Positions 51,941 to 60,423 of a stretch of DNA of 64,000 bases are shown here, piece after piece (the stretch's first letter is position 1; each line of letters opens with the position of its first letter). The DNA is from Candidatus Rokuibacteriota bacterium. Lineage in GTDB: Bacteria; Methylomirabilota; Methylomirabilia; Rokubacteriales; CSP1-6. Under the pieces are notes generated by a model. It was not told where the DNA came from and did no database searches. It worked only from the letters and a program-made list of their open reading frames with translations. The DNA lies in contig VGLJ01000001.1 of assembly GCA_016866775.1 (NCBI GenBank), forward strand, positions 124,001 through 188,000. Reading direction: 5' to 3'. The translations under genes and the position numbers were made by a program.

Positions 51941-52456
51941 ATGGCCCACGCGAGACGCCCGCCGCTCGTCGTCGTGTTCGTCGCGGTCCTGATCGTGGCG
52001 CTCGGCCAGACCGCCGGCGCGGTGATGTCGCAGGCGGGACCACTGGTGTCCGGCTACGCGCGCGCGCGCATCGCCGCGAACCCGGCCGCGCACGGCTTCG
52101 CGGGCGCGCGCGAGTACGACGACGAGGTCATCGCGAACACCGTCTTCACGACCGAAGCCGGGCTCTCGTTCCTTCACACCCATGCCGAAGGGATGGGGCC
52201 CGTGATCCTCCTCGCCGCCACGCTCGTCGCGACGGCCGTGCCCCGGCGCCGGCTGCGCGGGGGGCTGTACGCGCTGCTCGTCGCCGGCGCGTGCTTCCCT
52301 CTCGGTTTCCTCGCCTACGCGCTCGCCGTCCCCGAAATCGGACGCGACGCCGGCATCGCGCTCGCCGAGCGCTTCGTGCTGATGCCGCTCGGCACCACGG
52401 TGCTCGTGGCGCTCCTCGCGCTCGCGGTGCTGCTGCGCCGTCCGCCCGCGACATGA
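51941..52456 (+). CDS. Small multi-pass membrane protein
   Basis: A 171-residue protein with four hydrophobic segments (about 9-30, 80-100, 108-128 and 143-163). The loop with FLHTHAEGMGP may hold a metal-like His pair. The family is not recognised. TATACT at 51922-51927 is 13 bases before the ATG. Divergent from the HpaB operon. Confidence 0.65.
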   Translation: MAHARRPPLVVVFVAVLIVALGQTAGAVMSQAGPLVSGYARARIAANPAAHGFAGAREYDDEVIANTVFTTEAGLSFLHTHAEGMGPVILLAATLVATAVPRRRLRGGLYALLVAGACFPLGFLAYALAVPEIGRDAGIALAERFVLMPLGTTVLVALLALAVLLRRPPAT

Positions 52457-52662
52457 ACGCCCGGCCCGAGGGGTTTGGGGTCCTCCGTGGTGGGGCCCCA
52501 CCTTCAACGGATTCGTGGCGCCTGCCGCCCCTCTGGGTGCTGCTGGTCGGCGTCCTCGCGATCGCCGCCGCCGAAGCCGGCGGCGGCGCGATGGCGCAGT
52601 TCAAGGTGGAGCTGGCCCGCTGGGCGCGCGGCGTGAACCCGGCGCACGCGGACACGGTGTGA
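52453..52662 (+). CDS. Small single-pass membrane protein
   Basis: A 69-residue protein with one hydrophobic helix (about 26-44), start ATG overlapping the stop of the previous membrane gene (ATGA). The first 20 codons cover a G-rich hairpin region, so the N-terminus may be partly non-functional. No family match. Confidence 0.5.
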   Translation: MNARPEGFGVLRGGAPPSTDSWRLPPLWVLLVGVLAIAAAEAGGGAMAQFKVELARWARGVNPAHADTV

Positions 52663-52670
52663 GGTGAGCC

Positions 52671-53195
52671 ATGGCAACGCGCGGACCCCGGTCGCTGGCG
52701 AAGTGGCAACGTGACGCGGTTCGGCGCATGGTCGCCGTCCGCAAGGATTCGCTCGCCTTCCTGAAGCGGCTGCCCGAGGACGCGATCCTTCGTCCGCGCA
52801 CGCAGGATCAATGGTCCGTGAAGGACGTGCTCGGACACCTGATGAGCTGCGACGAGGAGACGACGCGGCGCTTCAAGCTCATCGCGCGCGGCCAGGCCGA
52901 CCGCATCGCCTGGTTCGAGAGCATGACGCACGCGAACCGCTTCAACGCGCGGACGGTCGCCGCCGCGCGGCGGCTCAGTCTGCGCGCCGTGCGCCGACGG
53001 ATGGCGCGCGCGCACGCTGACTTGATCAAGAGCTTCAAGAAGCTGCCGCCGGAATCGCTGAACGATCCGTCGCACGACTATCCGGTGATCAGCTGGCTTC
53101 CGGCGCCCGGCTGGAATCACGAGCGCGAGCACGTGGGCGAGATCAAGGCATGGTGGCGCGGCCATCGATCGCGGCGGTCTCGTCCGGTGTTCTGA
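52671..53195 (+). CDS. DinB/ClbS-type four-helix metal-binding protein
   Basis: A 174-residue DinB-superfamily protein. Conserved metal His residues occur in VLGHLMSC and WNHEREHVGEI. The DinB fold includes bacillithiol- and mycothiol-transferases and DNA-damage-induced proteins; no clear subgroup. It ends eight bases from the convergent CoxL-type gene. Confidence 0.7.
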   Translation: MATRGPRSLAKWQRDAVRRMVAVRKDSLAFLKRLPEDAILRPRTQDQWSVKDVLGHLMSCDEETTRRFKLIARGQADRIAWFESMTHANRFNARTVAAARRLSLRAVRRRMARAHADLIKSFKKLPPESLNDPSHDYPVISWLPAPGWNHEREHVGEIKAWWRGHRSRRSRPVF

Positions 53196-53202
53196 CGAAG
53201 AC

Positions 53203-55620
53203 TCAGCCGCGCGCGCGGCGGATGAGCTCCCAGAGTCGCGGGCGCGTCATCGGCAGCTCGGTGATCCCGATCCCGAGCGGGCGGAGCGCATCGCTCACCG
53301 CGTTCGCGAGCACCGCCGGGATCGTCATCGAGCTCGACTCGCCGAGGCCCTTCGAGCCGAGCGGCGTGAGCGGCGACGGCGACTCGAGGTGCGCGATCTC
53401 GATCGGCGGCGCGTCCTCCGCGGTCGGGATCGCGTAGTCCATGAAGGTCGCGCTCACGCACTGGCCGGCCTCGTCGTAGCGCAGCTCCTCGCAGAGCGCG
53501 CCGCCCAGGCCGTGCAGCGCGCCGCCGTGGATCTGCCCCTCCGCGATCAGCGGGTTGATGACCCTGCCCGCGTCGTGCACCGAGACGTAACGAAGGATCG
53601 TGATCGCCGCCGTCTCGGGATCGATCTCGACCGCCATGATCTCGGCGATGAACCCGTACGTGTTCGACGAGTTGACGCGGTCCTCGAGGTCGACGGGTTG
53701 CGCGCCCTCGAAGCCGAACACCGCCGTCGCGTGCAAACCCGGCTCCATCCCGGCGGGGAACGACGTCGCGTTCCAGTGGGCGCGGCCGGCGAGATCCTTC
53801 ACGGTGTAGCTCGGTCCTCGCCCCTCGCGCAGGCGGACCGCGCCGTCGTCGAAGTGCAAGCGCTCGGCGGGCACGTCCATCAGGTGGGCGGCGTAGTCCA
53901 CCAGCTTCGTCTTGAGCTTCCGCGCGGCCAGCACCACCGCGCTCGTGCCCATCGCGCCGAAGCGGCTCGAGTAGGAGCCCGACGAGATCGACCACAGGCT
54001 CCGGAACGTGTCCATCTCGTCCACGACGGTCACGTCGTCGGGGCTCATGCCGAGCTCGTCGGCGACGATCTGCGCGGCGACCGTCTGATGGCCCTGGCCC
54101 TGCGGCGCGGTCGCCAGCACGGCCGTCACACGCCCCATCGGGTCCACGCGAACGGTCGCGGTCTCCGTCGTCCCGGATTTCGGCAGGTACTCAGGCTTCG
54201 CGCGGAACTGCGGGTCGAGCGCCGTCGCGACGTATCCCATGTTCGACACCGACGGATCGACGGCGAGCGCGACACCGATGCCGACGTAGCGTCCGCCCGC
54301 GCGCGCCGCCGCCTGGTCGCGGCGGAGCTCGTCATATCGCGCGATCTCCACCGCACGGTCGAGCACCGCCGCGTAGTCACCACTGTCGTAGAGCCCGCCC
54401 GTCGGTGTGCGGTACGGAAACGCCTCACGCGGGATCAGATTGCGCCGGCGGAGCTCGACGGGATCGAGGCCGAGCCGCTCCGCGAGCAGGTCCATCATCC
54501 GCTCGGTCTCGAAGTAGAGGTGGCCGCACGTGTAGCCACGGTTCGGGCCGGTGAGGCTCTTGTTGGTCATCACGGCGCCCGCGTCGACCTCGAGATGCTG
54601 GAAGCGATAGGGCCCGACGTAGTTGCCGATCGCGCGGAAGCTGCAGCCGGGCTCGGGGCTGCGGATGTAGCCGCCCACGTTGTCGAGCCAGCGAAAGCGC
54701 ATCGCCGTCACGGTCCCGTCGCGCCGCGCGGCGAGCGCGCGGTCGGCCACGCGGTCGGTGCCGCTCGACGCCGCGAGCAGGTGCTCGCGCCGCGTCTCGA
54801 TCCACTTCACCGGCACCCGCGACAGCCGCGCGGACAGCGCGATGAGCGTGATCGACGGATAGAGCGTGCTCTTGATGCCGAAGCTGCCGCCGATGTCCGC
54901 CGGCACGATGAAGCGGAGCTTGTTCTCCTGCACGCCGAGCGCCCGCGCGGTTAACGGATGCATGATGAACGGCCCCATGAAGTTCGCCCACACCGTGTAG
55001 ACGCCGTCGACGGGATCCCAGCGCGCGATCACGCCGTACGTCTCGATGGGCGTCGAGCTGAACTTCGGGAACCGGAAGCGCTCGCGGATCACGACGTCCG
55101 CGTCCGCGAACGCCCGCTCGGGGTCCCCGTACACGAGCCGTCGGTGGCTCGCGAGGTTCGATCCGACCGCCTCGTGCAGCACCGGGGCGCCGGGCTCGAG
55201 CGCCTGCTCCACGTCGACCACGGCGGGCAGCGGCTCGTAGTCGACGCGCACCAGCTCCGCGGCGTCGTCCGCGAGCACCCGTGTGCGCGCGATGACGACA
55301 GCCACCGGCTCGCCGACGAACCGGACCTTGTCCGTCGCGGCGCAGAAGTAGTGGACGGGCGCGGTCACGCCGACGGCGAACGGCCTGGTGTGCTTCGCCA
55401 CGTCCGCACCGGTGATCACGGCCACGACTCCCTCCATCGCGAGCGCCCTCGTCGTGTCGTAGCCGAGGATGCGTGCGTGCGCGTGAGGCGAGCGGACGAT
55501 CGCCGCGTGATGGAGATTCGCCGGTGCGGGAAGGTCGTCGATGAAGCTGCCTCGCCCCGCGAGGAGGCGTCGATCCTCGACGCGCTTCACGGGACGGCCG
55601 ATCCAGCGCGTCGAGCTCAT
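53203..55620 (-). CDS. CoxL/xanthine dehydrogenase family Mo-binding subunit
   Basis: An 805-residue aldehyde oxidase/xanthine dehydrogenase-family catalytic subunit. The region expected to hold the YRGAGR loop reads GPNRGYTCGHLYF, a variant; the KGLGESSS segment contains the catalytic Glu. GQGHQT is conserved. As with the other CoxL-type gene in this window, no [2Fe-2S] or FAD partner gene is adjacent. The substrate is unknown. Confidence 0.85.
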   Translation of the reverse strand: MSSTRWIGRPVKRVEDRRLLAGRGSFIDDLPAPANLHHAAIVRSPHAHARILGYDTTRALAMEGVVAVITGADVAKHTRPFAVGVTAPVHYFCAATDKVRFVGEPVAVVIARTRVLADDAAELVRVDYEPLPAVVDVEQALEPGAPVLHEAVGSNLASHRRLVYGDPERAFADADVVIRERFRFPKFSSTPIETYGVIARWDPVDGVYTVWANFMGPFIMHPLTARALGVQENKLRFIVPADIGGSFGIKSTLYPSITLIALSARLSRVPVKWIETRREHLLAASSGTDRVADRALAARRDGTVTAMRFRWLDNVGGYIRSPEPGCSFRAIGNYVGPYRFQHLEVDAGAVMTNKSLTGPNRGYTCGHLYFETERMMDLLAERLGLDPVELRRRNLIPREAFPYRTPTGGLYDSGDYAAVLDRAVEIARYDELRRDQAAARAGGRYVGIGVALAVDPSVSNMGYVATALDPQFRAKPEYLPKSGTTETATVRVDPMGRVTAVLATAPQGQGHQTVAAQIVADELGMSPDDVTVVDEMDTFRSLWSISSGSYSSRFGAMGTSAVVLAARKLKTKLVDYAAHLMDVPAERLHFDDGAVRLREGRGPSYTVKDLAGRAHWNATSFPAGMEPGLHATAVFGFEGAQPVDLEDRVNSSNTYGFIAEIMAVEIDPETAAITILRYVSVHDAGRVINPLIAEGQIHGGALHGLGGALCEELRYDEAGQCVSATFMDYAIPTAEDAPPIEIAHLESPSPLTPLGSKGLGESSSMTIPAVLANAVSDALRPLGIGITELPMTRPRLWELIRRARG

Positions 55621-55629
55621 ACGTGCCGG

Positions 55630-56112
55630 CTAGTTGCGGCGGCCGTTTCCCCGGCCCGGCCGGCCGTTGTCGCGCGCGCCGAGCTTGCGGTCGATACGCT
55701 CGAGGAGGCGCCCGTGATGCGTGCTGATGTGCTCGAGTCGCTGGGTGTTCCGATTCAGGCTCTTCACGATCGCGAGACCGACGCCCCGCATGTCGGTTCG
55801 AAGCTCCTTGATGGTGTCCTTGATGACCTCCTGGGTCGCCGCCTCACGACGGGCCGAGTCCTCCCGGAAGTCGTGCAGCGCCCGGTCGATGTGCTCCCGG
55901 GTCTCGCGCGAAGTCTCACGCACCACCCGGTCGATGTGCTCCCGCGTCTCCTGCGAGGTCTCACGCAGCGTCCGCTCGAAGCGTTCGTCCGAGCGATTCC
56001 GGTCCTCGTCGGCCCGGCGGCGGTCTTCGCGCATCTCGATCCGAAGATCGCGGAGCTCTTCGAGGATGCGCTGGATCCCCGGATCGGGGTGTCCGTCCTG
56101 ACTGTGGGCCAC
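55630..56112 (-). CDS. Coiled-coil protein with 15-residue tandem repeat
   Basis: A 160-residue protein that is almost wholly charged helix (EELRDLRIEMREDRRRADED to LLERIDRKLGA). Two adjacent 15-residue units, RETSQETREHIDRVV and RETSRETREHIDRAL, reflect a near-perfect 45-base tandem duplication at about 55882-55971. It probably forms a coiled coil; no enzymatic domain is seen. The unit could vary in copy number between strains. Confidence 0.65.
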   Translation of the reverse strand: MAHSQDGHPDPGIQRILEELRDLRIEMREDRRRADEDRNRSDERFERTLRETSQETREHIDRVVRETSRETREHIDRALHDFREDSARREAATQEVIKDTIKELRTDMRGVGLAIVKSLNRNTQRLEHISTHHGRLLERIDRKLGARDNGRPGRGNGRRN

Positions 56113-56171
56113 GGCAACAACCTAACCCCTGGCCATGCCAGCTTCAATGTGTCTGTTCGGATACGGCTGAA

Positions 56172-56939
56172 TTACCGGCCCTCGTACTTCGGGGGACGCT
56201 TCTCGAGGAACGACGTGACGCCTTCCGCATAGTCGTGCGTGGAGCGGAGCCACGCGTACGCCTTGCGCTCGAGCTCCAGGGCGGTCTCCAGCGGCGCCTC
56301 GGATCCTCGATTGAGGACGGTCTTCAGCGTGCGCAGCGCGAGCGGCGCGCGCTCCGCGAGCTCCTTCACGACGGCGTTCGTCGCCGCGTCGAGCCCGTCG
56401 TCGGCCACCGCCTCGGTGATGAGGCCCCAGGCCTCCGCCTGTTCGGCGCCGATGCGCCGGCCGGTCATCATGAAGAGCTTGGCGCGCGTCATCCCGATGA
56501 GCCGGAGGGCGCGCTGCGTGCCGCCGCTCCCCGGAATCATGCCGAGGCGGATCTCCGGGAACGCGAATTCGGAGCGCCGCGTGGCGATGCGGATGTCGCA
56601 GGCGAGCGCGAGCTCGAGCCCGGCGCCCATCGCGAAGCCGTCGATCGCGGCGACCACGGGCTTGCGGCAGCGCTCGGCGCCGGTCAGCGTGTCGCCCCAC
56701 TGCTCGAGGTCCGCCGGTGCCAGCGAGAGGAACTCCGCGAGATCGCCGCCGGCGCTGAACGCCTTGCCCCCTGCCCCGCGGAGCACGACCACGCGCACGC
56801 GGTCATCGCCGTCGAGGTCGCGGAAGATGCCGGGGAACTCCTCGCGCATCGCCACCGTCATCGTGTTCATCTTGGCCTGGCGATCGATCCAGACGGTCGC
56901 CACCGGGCCGGTGCGCTCCACCCTGAGGAACTCGCTCAT
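56172..56939 (-). CDS. Enoyl-CoA hydratase/isomerase (crotonase family)
   Basis: A 255-residue crotonase. The oxyanion-hole segment AFSAGGDLAEF and IDGFAMGAGLELALACDIRI are clear. Glu residues in the PEIRLGMIPGSGGTQ loop, at typical hydratase positions, are present, so this is a more conventional hydratase than the first crotonase in the window. Its ATG overlaps the AMP-ligase stop as TGATG, so acyl-CoA formation and hydration are coupled. Confidence 0.9.
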   Translation of the reverse strand: MSEFLRVERTGPVATVWIDRQAKMNTMTVAMREEFPGIFRDLDGDDRVRVVVLRGAGGKAFSAGGDLAEFLSLAPADLEQWGDTLTGAERCRKPVVAAIDGFAMGAGLELALACDIRIATRRSEFAFPEIRLGMIPGSGGTQRALRLIGMTRAKLFMMTGRRIGAEQAEAWGLITEAVADDGLDAATNAVVKELAERAPLALRTLKTVLNRGSEAPLETALELERKAYAWLRSTHDYAEGVTSFLEKRPPKYEGR

Positions 56940-58495
56940 CACTCTCTCCTGTCGGGCTCGAGGAGCCGGCGCCGCAGCAGCTTGCCCGTCGGGCTCTTCG
57001 GCAGCGCGGACACGAAGTCGTAGCGGCGCGGCCGCTTGAAGCCGGCGAAGTCCTTCGCGTCGCGGCAGAACTGGTCCAGGACGTCCGCGGTCAGCGTCGC
57101 ACCCGGGCGCAAGACCACGAACGCGGCGACGAGCTGGCCCCATCGCGCATCCGGCAGCCCGACCACGCACGCGTCGACCACCTGCGGGTGACGCAGGAGC
57201 ACTTCTTCCACCTCGACCGGATAGATGTTCTCGCCGCCCGAGATGATCATGTCGTCGATGCGCCCGACGGTGAAGACGTCGCCGTCGTCGTCCTCGTACG
57301 CGAGATCGCCGGTGAAGTACCAGCCGCCGCGGATGGCGCGGGCGTCGGCGTCGGGCCGCCGCCAGTACCCCGCGAACGCCTCCGGCGAGTCGAGCGCGAC
57401 GATCAGCTCGCCCGTCTCGCCGCGCGGCACCACGTCGTCCGGGCTGCCGCGCCGCTCGGGATCGGCACGCACGATGCGAGCGCGGCCGAACAGCCCCGGC
57501 TTGCCCGCGCACGTCGGCTTCTCGAGCACGCGATCGCAGACGGTGAACGTGTACACCTCGGTGCTGCCGAGATGGTTGAGGAACACGCGCGGCCGAAACA
57601 CGCGCGCGACGCCTTCCGCCAGCGCGCTCGCCATCGGCGCGCCCGCGTAGCCGAGCGTGGTCGCGCTGCCGAGGTCGTAGCGCGCGAGATCGGGGAACGA
57701 CACGAGGTCGTGATACAGCGTCGGCACGAGGTAGAGCGACGTGACCCGCTCGTCCTGGATCAGACGGGCCGCCGCCGCGGCGCTCCAGTCGGGCAGGCAG
57801 ACGAGCGCGCCGTTCAGGAGCGCCATCGCGATCATCGAGCGGACACCCATCGTGTGATAGAGCGGCATCACGCCGAGCGTGCGGTCGCCGAAGCGGACCC
57901 CGCTCTGCACGACGTGCGCGAGCGACGCGCTCAGCTCCGCGCGGTGGGCGCGCGGCACGCCTTTCGGCCGGCCCGTCGTGCCCGAGGTGTAGAGCATGAT
58001 GCTCGTCGCCGCCTCATCGGTCGTGGTTCGAGGCGGTCCCGGATCGGTGTCACCGGCGCACAGCTCCGCGAACGGGACGCAGCCGGGCGGCGCATCGTCG
58101 CCGACGCAGATCCAGGCGCGCACGCCGCGCACCAGCGGCCGCGCCCCGAGGGCCGAAGCTCGACTCGCCGCCTCGAACACCACCACGACGCCGTCGGCGT
58201 CCTCGATGCAGTAGCGCGCCTCGCCCTCGGAGTAGCGCCAGTTGAGCGGTGTCGCGATCGCGCCGAGCTTCTGACACGCCCAGTACACGGTCACGTGCGC
58301 GGCGTGGTTCTTCAGGAAGAAGATCGCGTGGCCGCCGGCACGGAGGCCGAGGCGCCCGAGGGCGGCGGCCACCCGATTGGACCGCGCCTCGAGGGCGCGG
58401 TAGGTGAGGCGCTCGGCGCCGTCGATCAGCGCTTCGGCGTCGGGCGAGCGGTCCGCGGCGACCGTGAGAGCGCGTCCGACGCCCGTCGCCGTTAC
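56939..58495 (-). CDS. AMP-dependent acyl-CoA ligase (start codon unclear)
   Basis: A roughly 519-residue ANL ligase with YTSGTTGRPKG, LGSTEVYTF, TGDLAYEDDDG and the catalytic Lys in SPTGKLLRR. Family homology reaches back to the permease stop at 58492, but no ATG, GTG or TTG lies in frame between there and a GTG about forty codons in, where the normal N-terminal motifs have already started. The start is therefore a non-standard codon, or a small indel has been introduced, or the protein is shortened. Coupled to a crotonase below. Confidence 0.85.
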   Translation of the reverse strand, partial: VTATGVGRALTVAADRSPDAEALIDGAERLTYRALEARSNRVAAALGRLGLRAGGHAIFFLKNHAAHVTVYWACQKLGAIATPLNWRYSEGEARYCIEDADGVVVVFEAASRASALGARPLVRGVRAWICVGDDAPPGCVPFAELCAGDTDPGPPRTTTDEAATSIMLYTSGTTGRPKGVPRAHRAELSASLAHVVQSGVRFGDRTLGVMPLYHTMGVRSMIAMALLNGALVCLPDWSAAAAARLIQDERVTSLYLVPTLYHDLVSFPDLARYDLGSATTLGYAGAPMASALAEGVARVFRPRVFLNHLGSTEVYTFTVCDRVLEKPTCAGKPGLFGRARIVRADPERRGSPDDVVPRGETGELIVALDSPEAFAGYWRRPDADARAIRGGWYFTGDLAYEDDDGDVFTVGRIDDMIISGGENIYPVEVEEVLLRHPQVVDACVVGLPDARWGQLVAAFVVLRPGATLTADVLDQFCRDAKDFAGFKRPRRYDFVSALPKSPTGKLLRRRLLEPDRRE

Positions 58496-59421
58496 CCCCG
58501 CCGGCCGCCGGTCATCATGCGGAGGAACGCGGGCGAGAGCCGCGGGTCGAGCGTGTCGCGGATCCCGTCGCCCAGCAGATTGAACGCGAGCACGGTGACG
58601 GTGATGGCGGCGCCCGGGAAGAACACGAGCCACCACCACGGCACGAGGTTGGTGATCGCGTCCGCGAGCATGTTGCCCCACGTGGGCGTCGGCGGCGGCA
58701 CGCCGACGCCGAGGAAGCCGAGCGCCGCCTCGATGACGATGGCCACGCCGAGATGCGTGGTCGCGAGCACGAGATACGGCGCCACGCACTGCGGCAGCAC
58801 GTGCAGGGTCATGATCCGCATGGCCGAGGCGCCGCTCGCGCGTCCGGCCTCGACGTACTGCATCTCGCGGACGCTCAGGGCCACGGAGCGGATGACGCGT
58901 CCGCCGAACGGAATGCGCGTGATGGCGATGGCCACGATGACCGCCGGCAACCCCGTGCCGATGGCCATGGAGATCGCCATGGCGAGGATGAGGTCGGGGA
59001 ATGCCTGCATCACTTCCATCACGCGCTGACTCACGAGGTCGAAGCGCCCGCCCAGGTAGCCGCACGCGACGCCCCACAAGGAGCCCGTCGTCGTCCCGAG
59101 CAGCACGGCGGAGAACGCGACGAACAGCGAGGTGCGCGCGCCGTAGATCACCCGGGAGAGCGTGTCGCGTCCGACCTGGTCGGTGCCGAAGTACGCCTGC
59201 GCGTCGGGCGCCTTGTTCATCCGCGCGAAGTTCGCCTTCAGCGGGTCCCGCGGCGCGATCACCGGCGCGAAGATCGCGACGAGGATGATCGCGAAGCCGA
59301 CGAGCGCGCCCGCGACCGCGAGCGGGTTGCGCCGCGCGAAGAGCAGCAGCTCGCGCGTGACCGAGCTGCCGCTCGGAGCGGCGGGGACCTCGGCGACGGC
59401 GGCGACGGAGTCCGGGCTCAT
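58492..59421 (-). CDS. Dipeptide-type ABC transporter permease (DppC-like)
   Basis: A 309-residue permease with the GTDQVGRDTLSR segment and the LGFLGVGVPPPTPTWG motif, six transmembrane helices and a short N-terminal cytoplasmic part. It forms a channel with the DppB-like permease just upstream. No ATPase gene is adjacent, so ATPases would be supplied from elsewhere, possibly by the other oligopeptide transporter in this window. Confidence 0.92.
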   Translation of the reverse strand: MSPDSVAAVAEVPAAPSGSSVTRELLLFARRNPLAVAGALVGFAIILVAIFAPVIAPRDPLKANFARMNKAPDAQAYFGTDQVGRDTLSRVIYGARTSLFVAFSAVLLGTTTGSLWGVACGYLGGRFDLVSQRVMEVMQAFPDLILAMAISMAIGTGLPAVIVAIAITRIPFGGRVIRSVALSVREMQYVEAGRASGASAMRIMTLHVLPQCVAPYLVLATTHLGVAIVIEAALGFLGVGVPPPTPTWGNMLADAITNLVPWWWLVFFPGAAITVTVLAFNLLGDGIRDTLDPRLSPAFLRMMTGGRRG

Positions 59422-59424
59422 CGC

Positions 59425-60378
59425 TCAGTACCGGATCCGGGGATCGAGCCAGGCGTAGGACAGGTCCACCAGGACGTTGACGACCACGAAGATCGCCGCG
59501 TAGAGCAGCACGAGGTTCTGGACCACGATGATGTCGCGCTCGATGATGGCGATCACGAGCGCGCGTCCGAGGCCGGGCACGCCGAACGCCTGCTCGACCG
59601 CGACGGAGCCGCCCAGGACGAAGCCGAGCAGCACGCCGGAGATCGTGATGACGGGCAGGAGCGCGTTCGGCAGCGCGTGGCGCAGCACGATCACTTTCTC
59701 GTCGGCGCCCTTCGCCCGCGCGGTGCGCACGTAGTCCTCGCGGATGACCTCGAGGAGGCACGAGCGCGACATCCGCGAGATGTAGGCGCCCTGGGCGAGC
59801 CCCAGGACGACCGCGGGCCCGATGACCTGCTGGAAGTTCTGCCAGGGGTTCTCCCACACGTGCACGATGATGATCGGCGCCTTGTAGCCGAACCAGAAGA
59901 GCAGCGCCAGGACGATGAGCAGGCCGAGCCAGAACCCGGGCACGGCGATGAAGACGATCGACACGACGCGCGCGACGGCGTCGAGCCACCCGTTCGGCTT
60001 GACCGCGCTCGCGATCCCCGCGGGCAACCCGACGATCCAGGACACGACGAGCGCGAGCAGGGCGATCTCCGCGGAGATCGGGCCGCGGTGGAGGATGAGG
60101 TCGCGGACGGTGTCGCCGCGGAAGAACGACTTGCCGAGGTCGCCCGTGACGATGTCCCGCAGCCACCGCAGGTACTGAATGGCCAGCGGGTCGCTCAGGC
60201 CGAGGTCCGCCATGATGCGCGCCTTGTCGGCCGGCATCATGCGCGCGTGCCCCTCGACGCCGAGGATCGCGACGAGCGGATCGCCGGGCAGGACGCGCAG
60301 CACGACGAAGATGATCATCGAGACGCCGATGAGCGTCCCGAGCGCGAAGAGAGCGCGGCGGAGGAGATACTTCTTCAC
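59425..60378 (-). CDS. Dipeptide-type ABC transporter permease (DppB-like)
   Basis: A 317-residue permease with an N-terminal helix (about 8-29), a periplasmic segment and five further helices, typical of DppB. The GTG start at 60378 is the family-consistent start. It is three bases upstream of the DppC-like gene and follows a hairpin that may reduce transcription beyond the binding protein. Confidence 0.92.
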   Translation of the reverse strand: MKKYLLRRALFALGTLIGVSMIIFVVLRVLPGDPLVAILGVEGHARMMPADKARIMADLGLSDPLAIQYLRWLRDIVTGDLGKSFFRGDTVRDLILHRGPISAEIALLALVVSWIVGLPAGIASAVKPNGWLDAVARVVSIVFIAVPGFWLGLLIVLALLFWFGYKAPIIIVHVWENPWQNFQQVIGPAVVLGLAQGAYISRMSRSCLLEVIREDYVRTARAKGADEKVIVLRHALPNALLPVITISGVLLGFVLGGSVAVEQAFGVPGLGRALVIAIIERDIIVVQNLVLLYAAIFVVVNVLVDLSYAWLDPRIRY

Positions 60379-60392
60379 GATGGATGGGACGA

Positions 60393-60413
60393 GGGGGGCG
60401 CGGCGCGCCCCCC
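60393..60413 (-). terminator. Attenuator-like hairpin between binding protein and permeases
   Basis: A perfect 9-bp inverted repeat (GGGGGGCGC and complement) with a 3-base loop, in the short gap between the binding protein and the permease genes. Such elements commonly make binding protein mRNA more abundant than permease mRNA. It resembles the repeat at 7842 in its G/C stem but is not a copy of it. Confidence 0.5.
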
Positions 60414-60423
60414 TCCGACGAAG

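Noticed and set aside
55882-55971. CRISPR-like repeat
   Set aside because: The two units are adjacent without spacers, lie inside a coding frame and keep its register.
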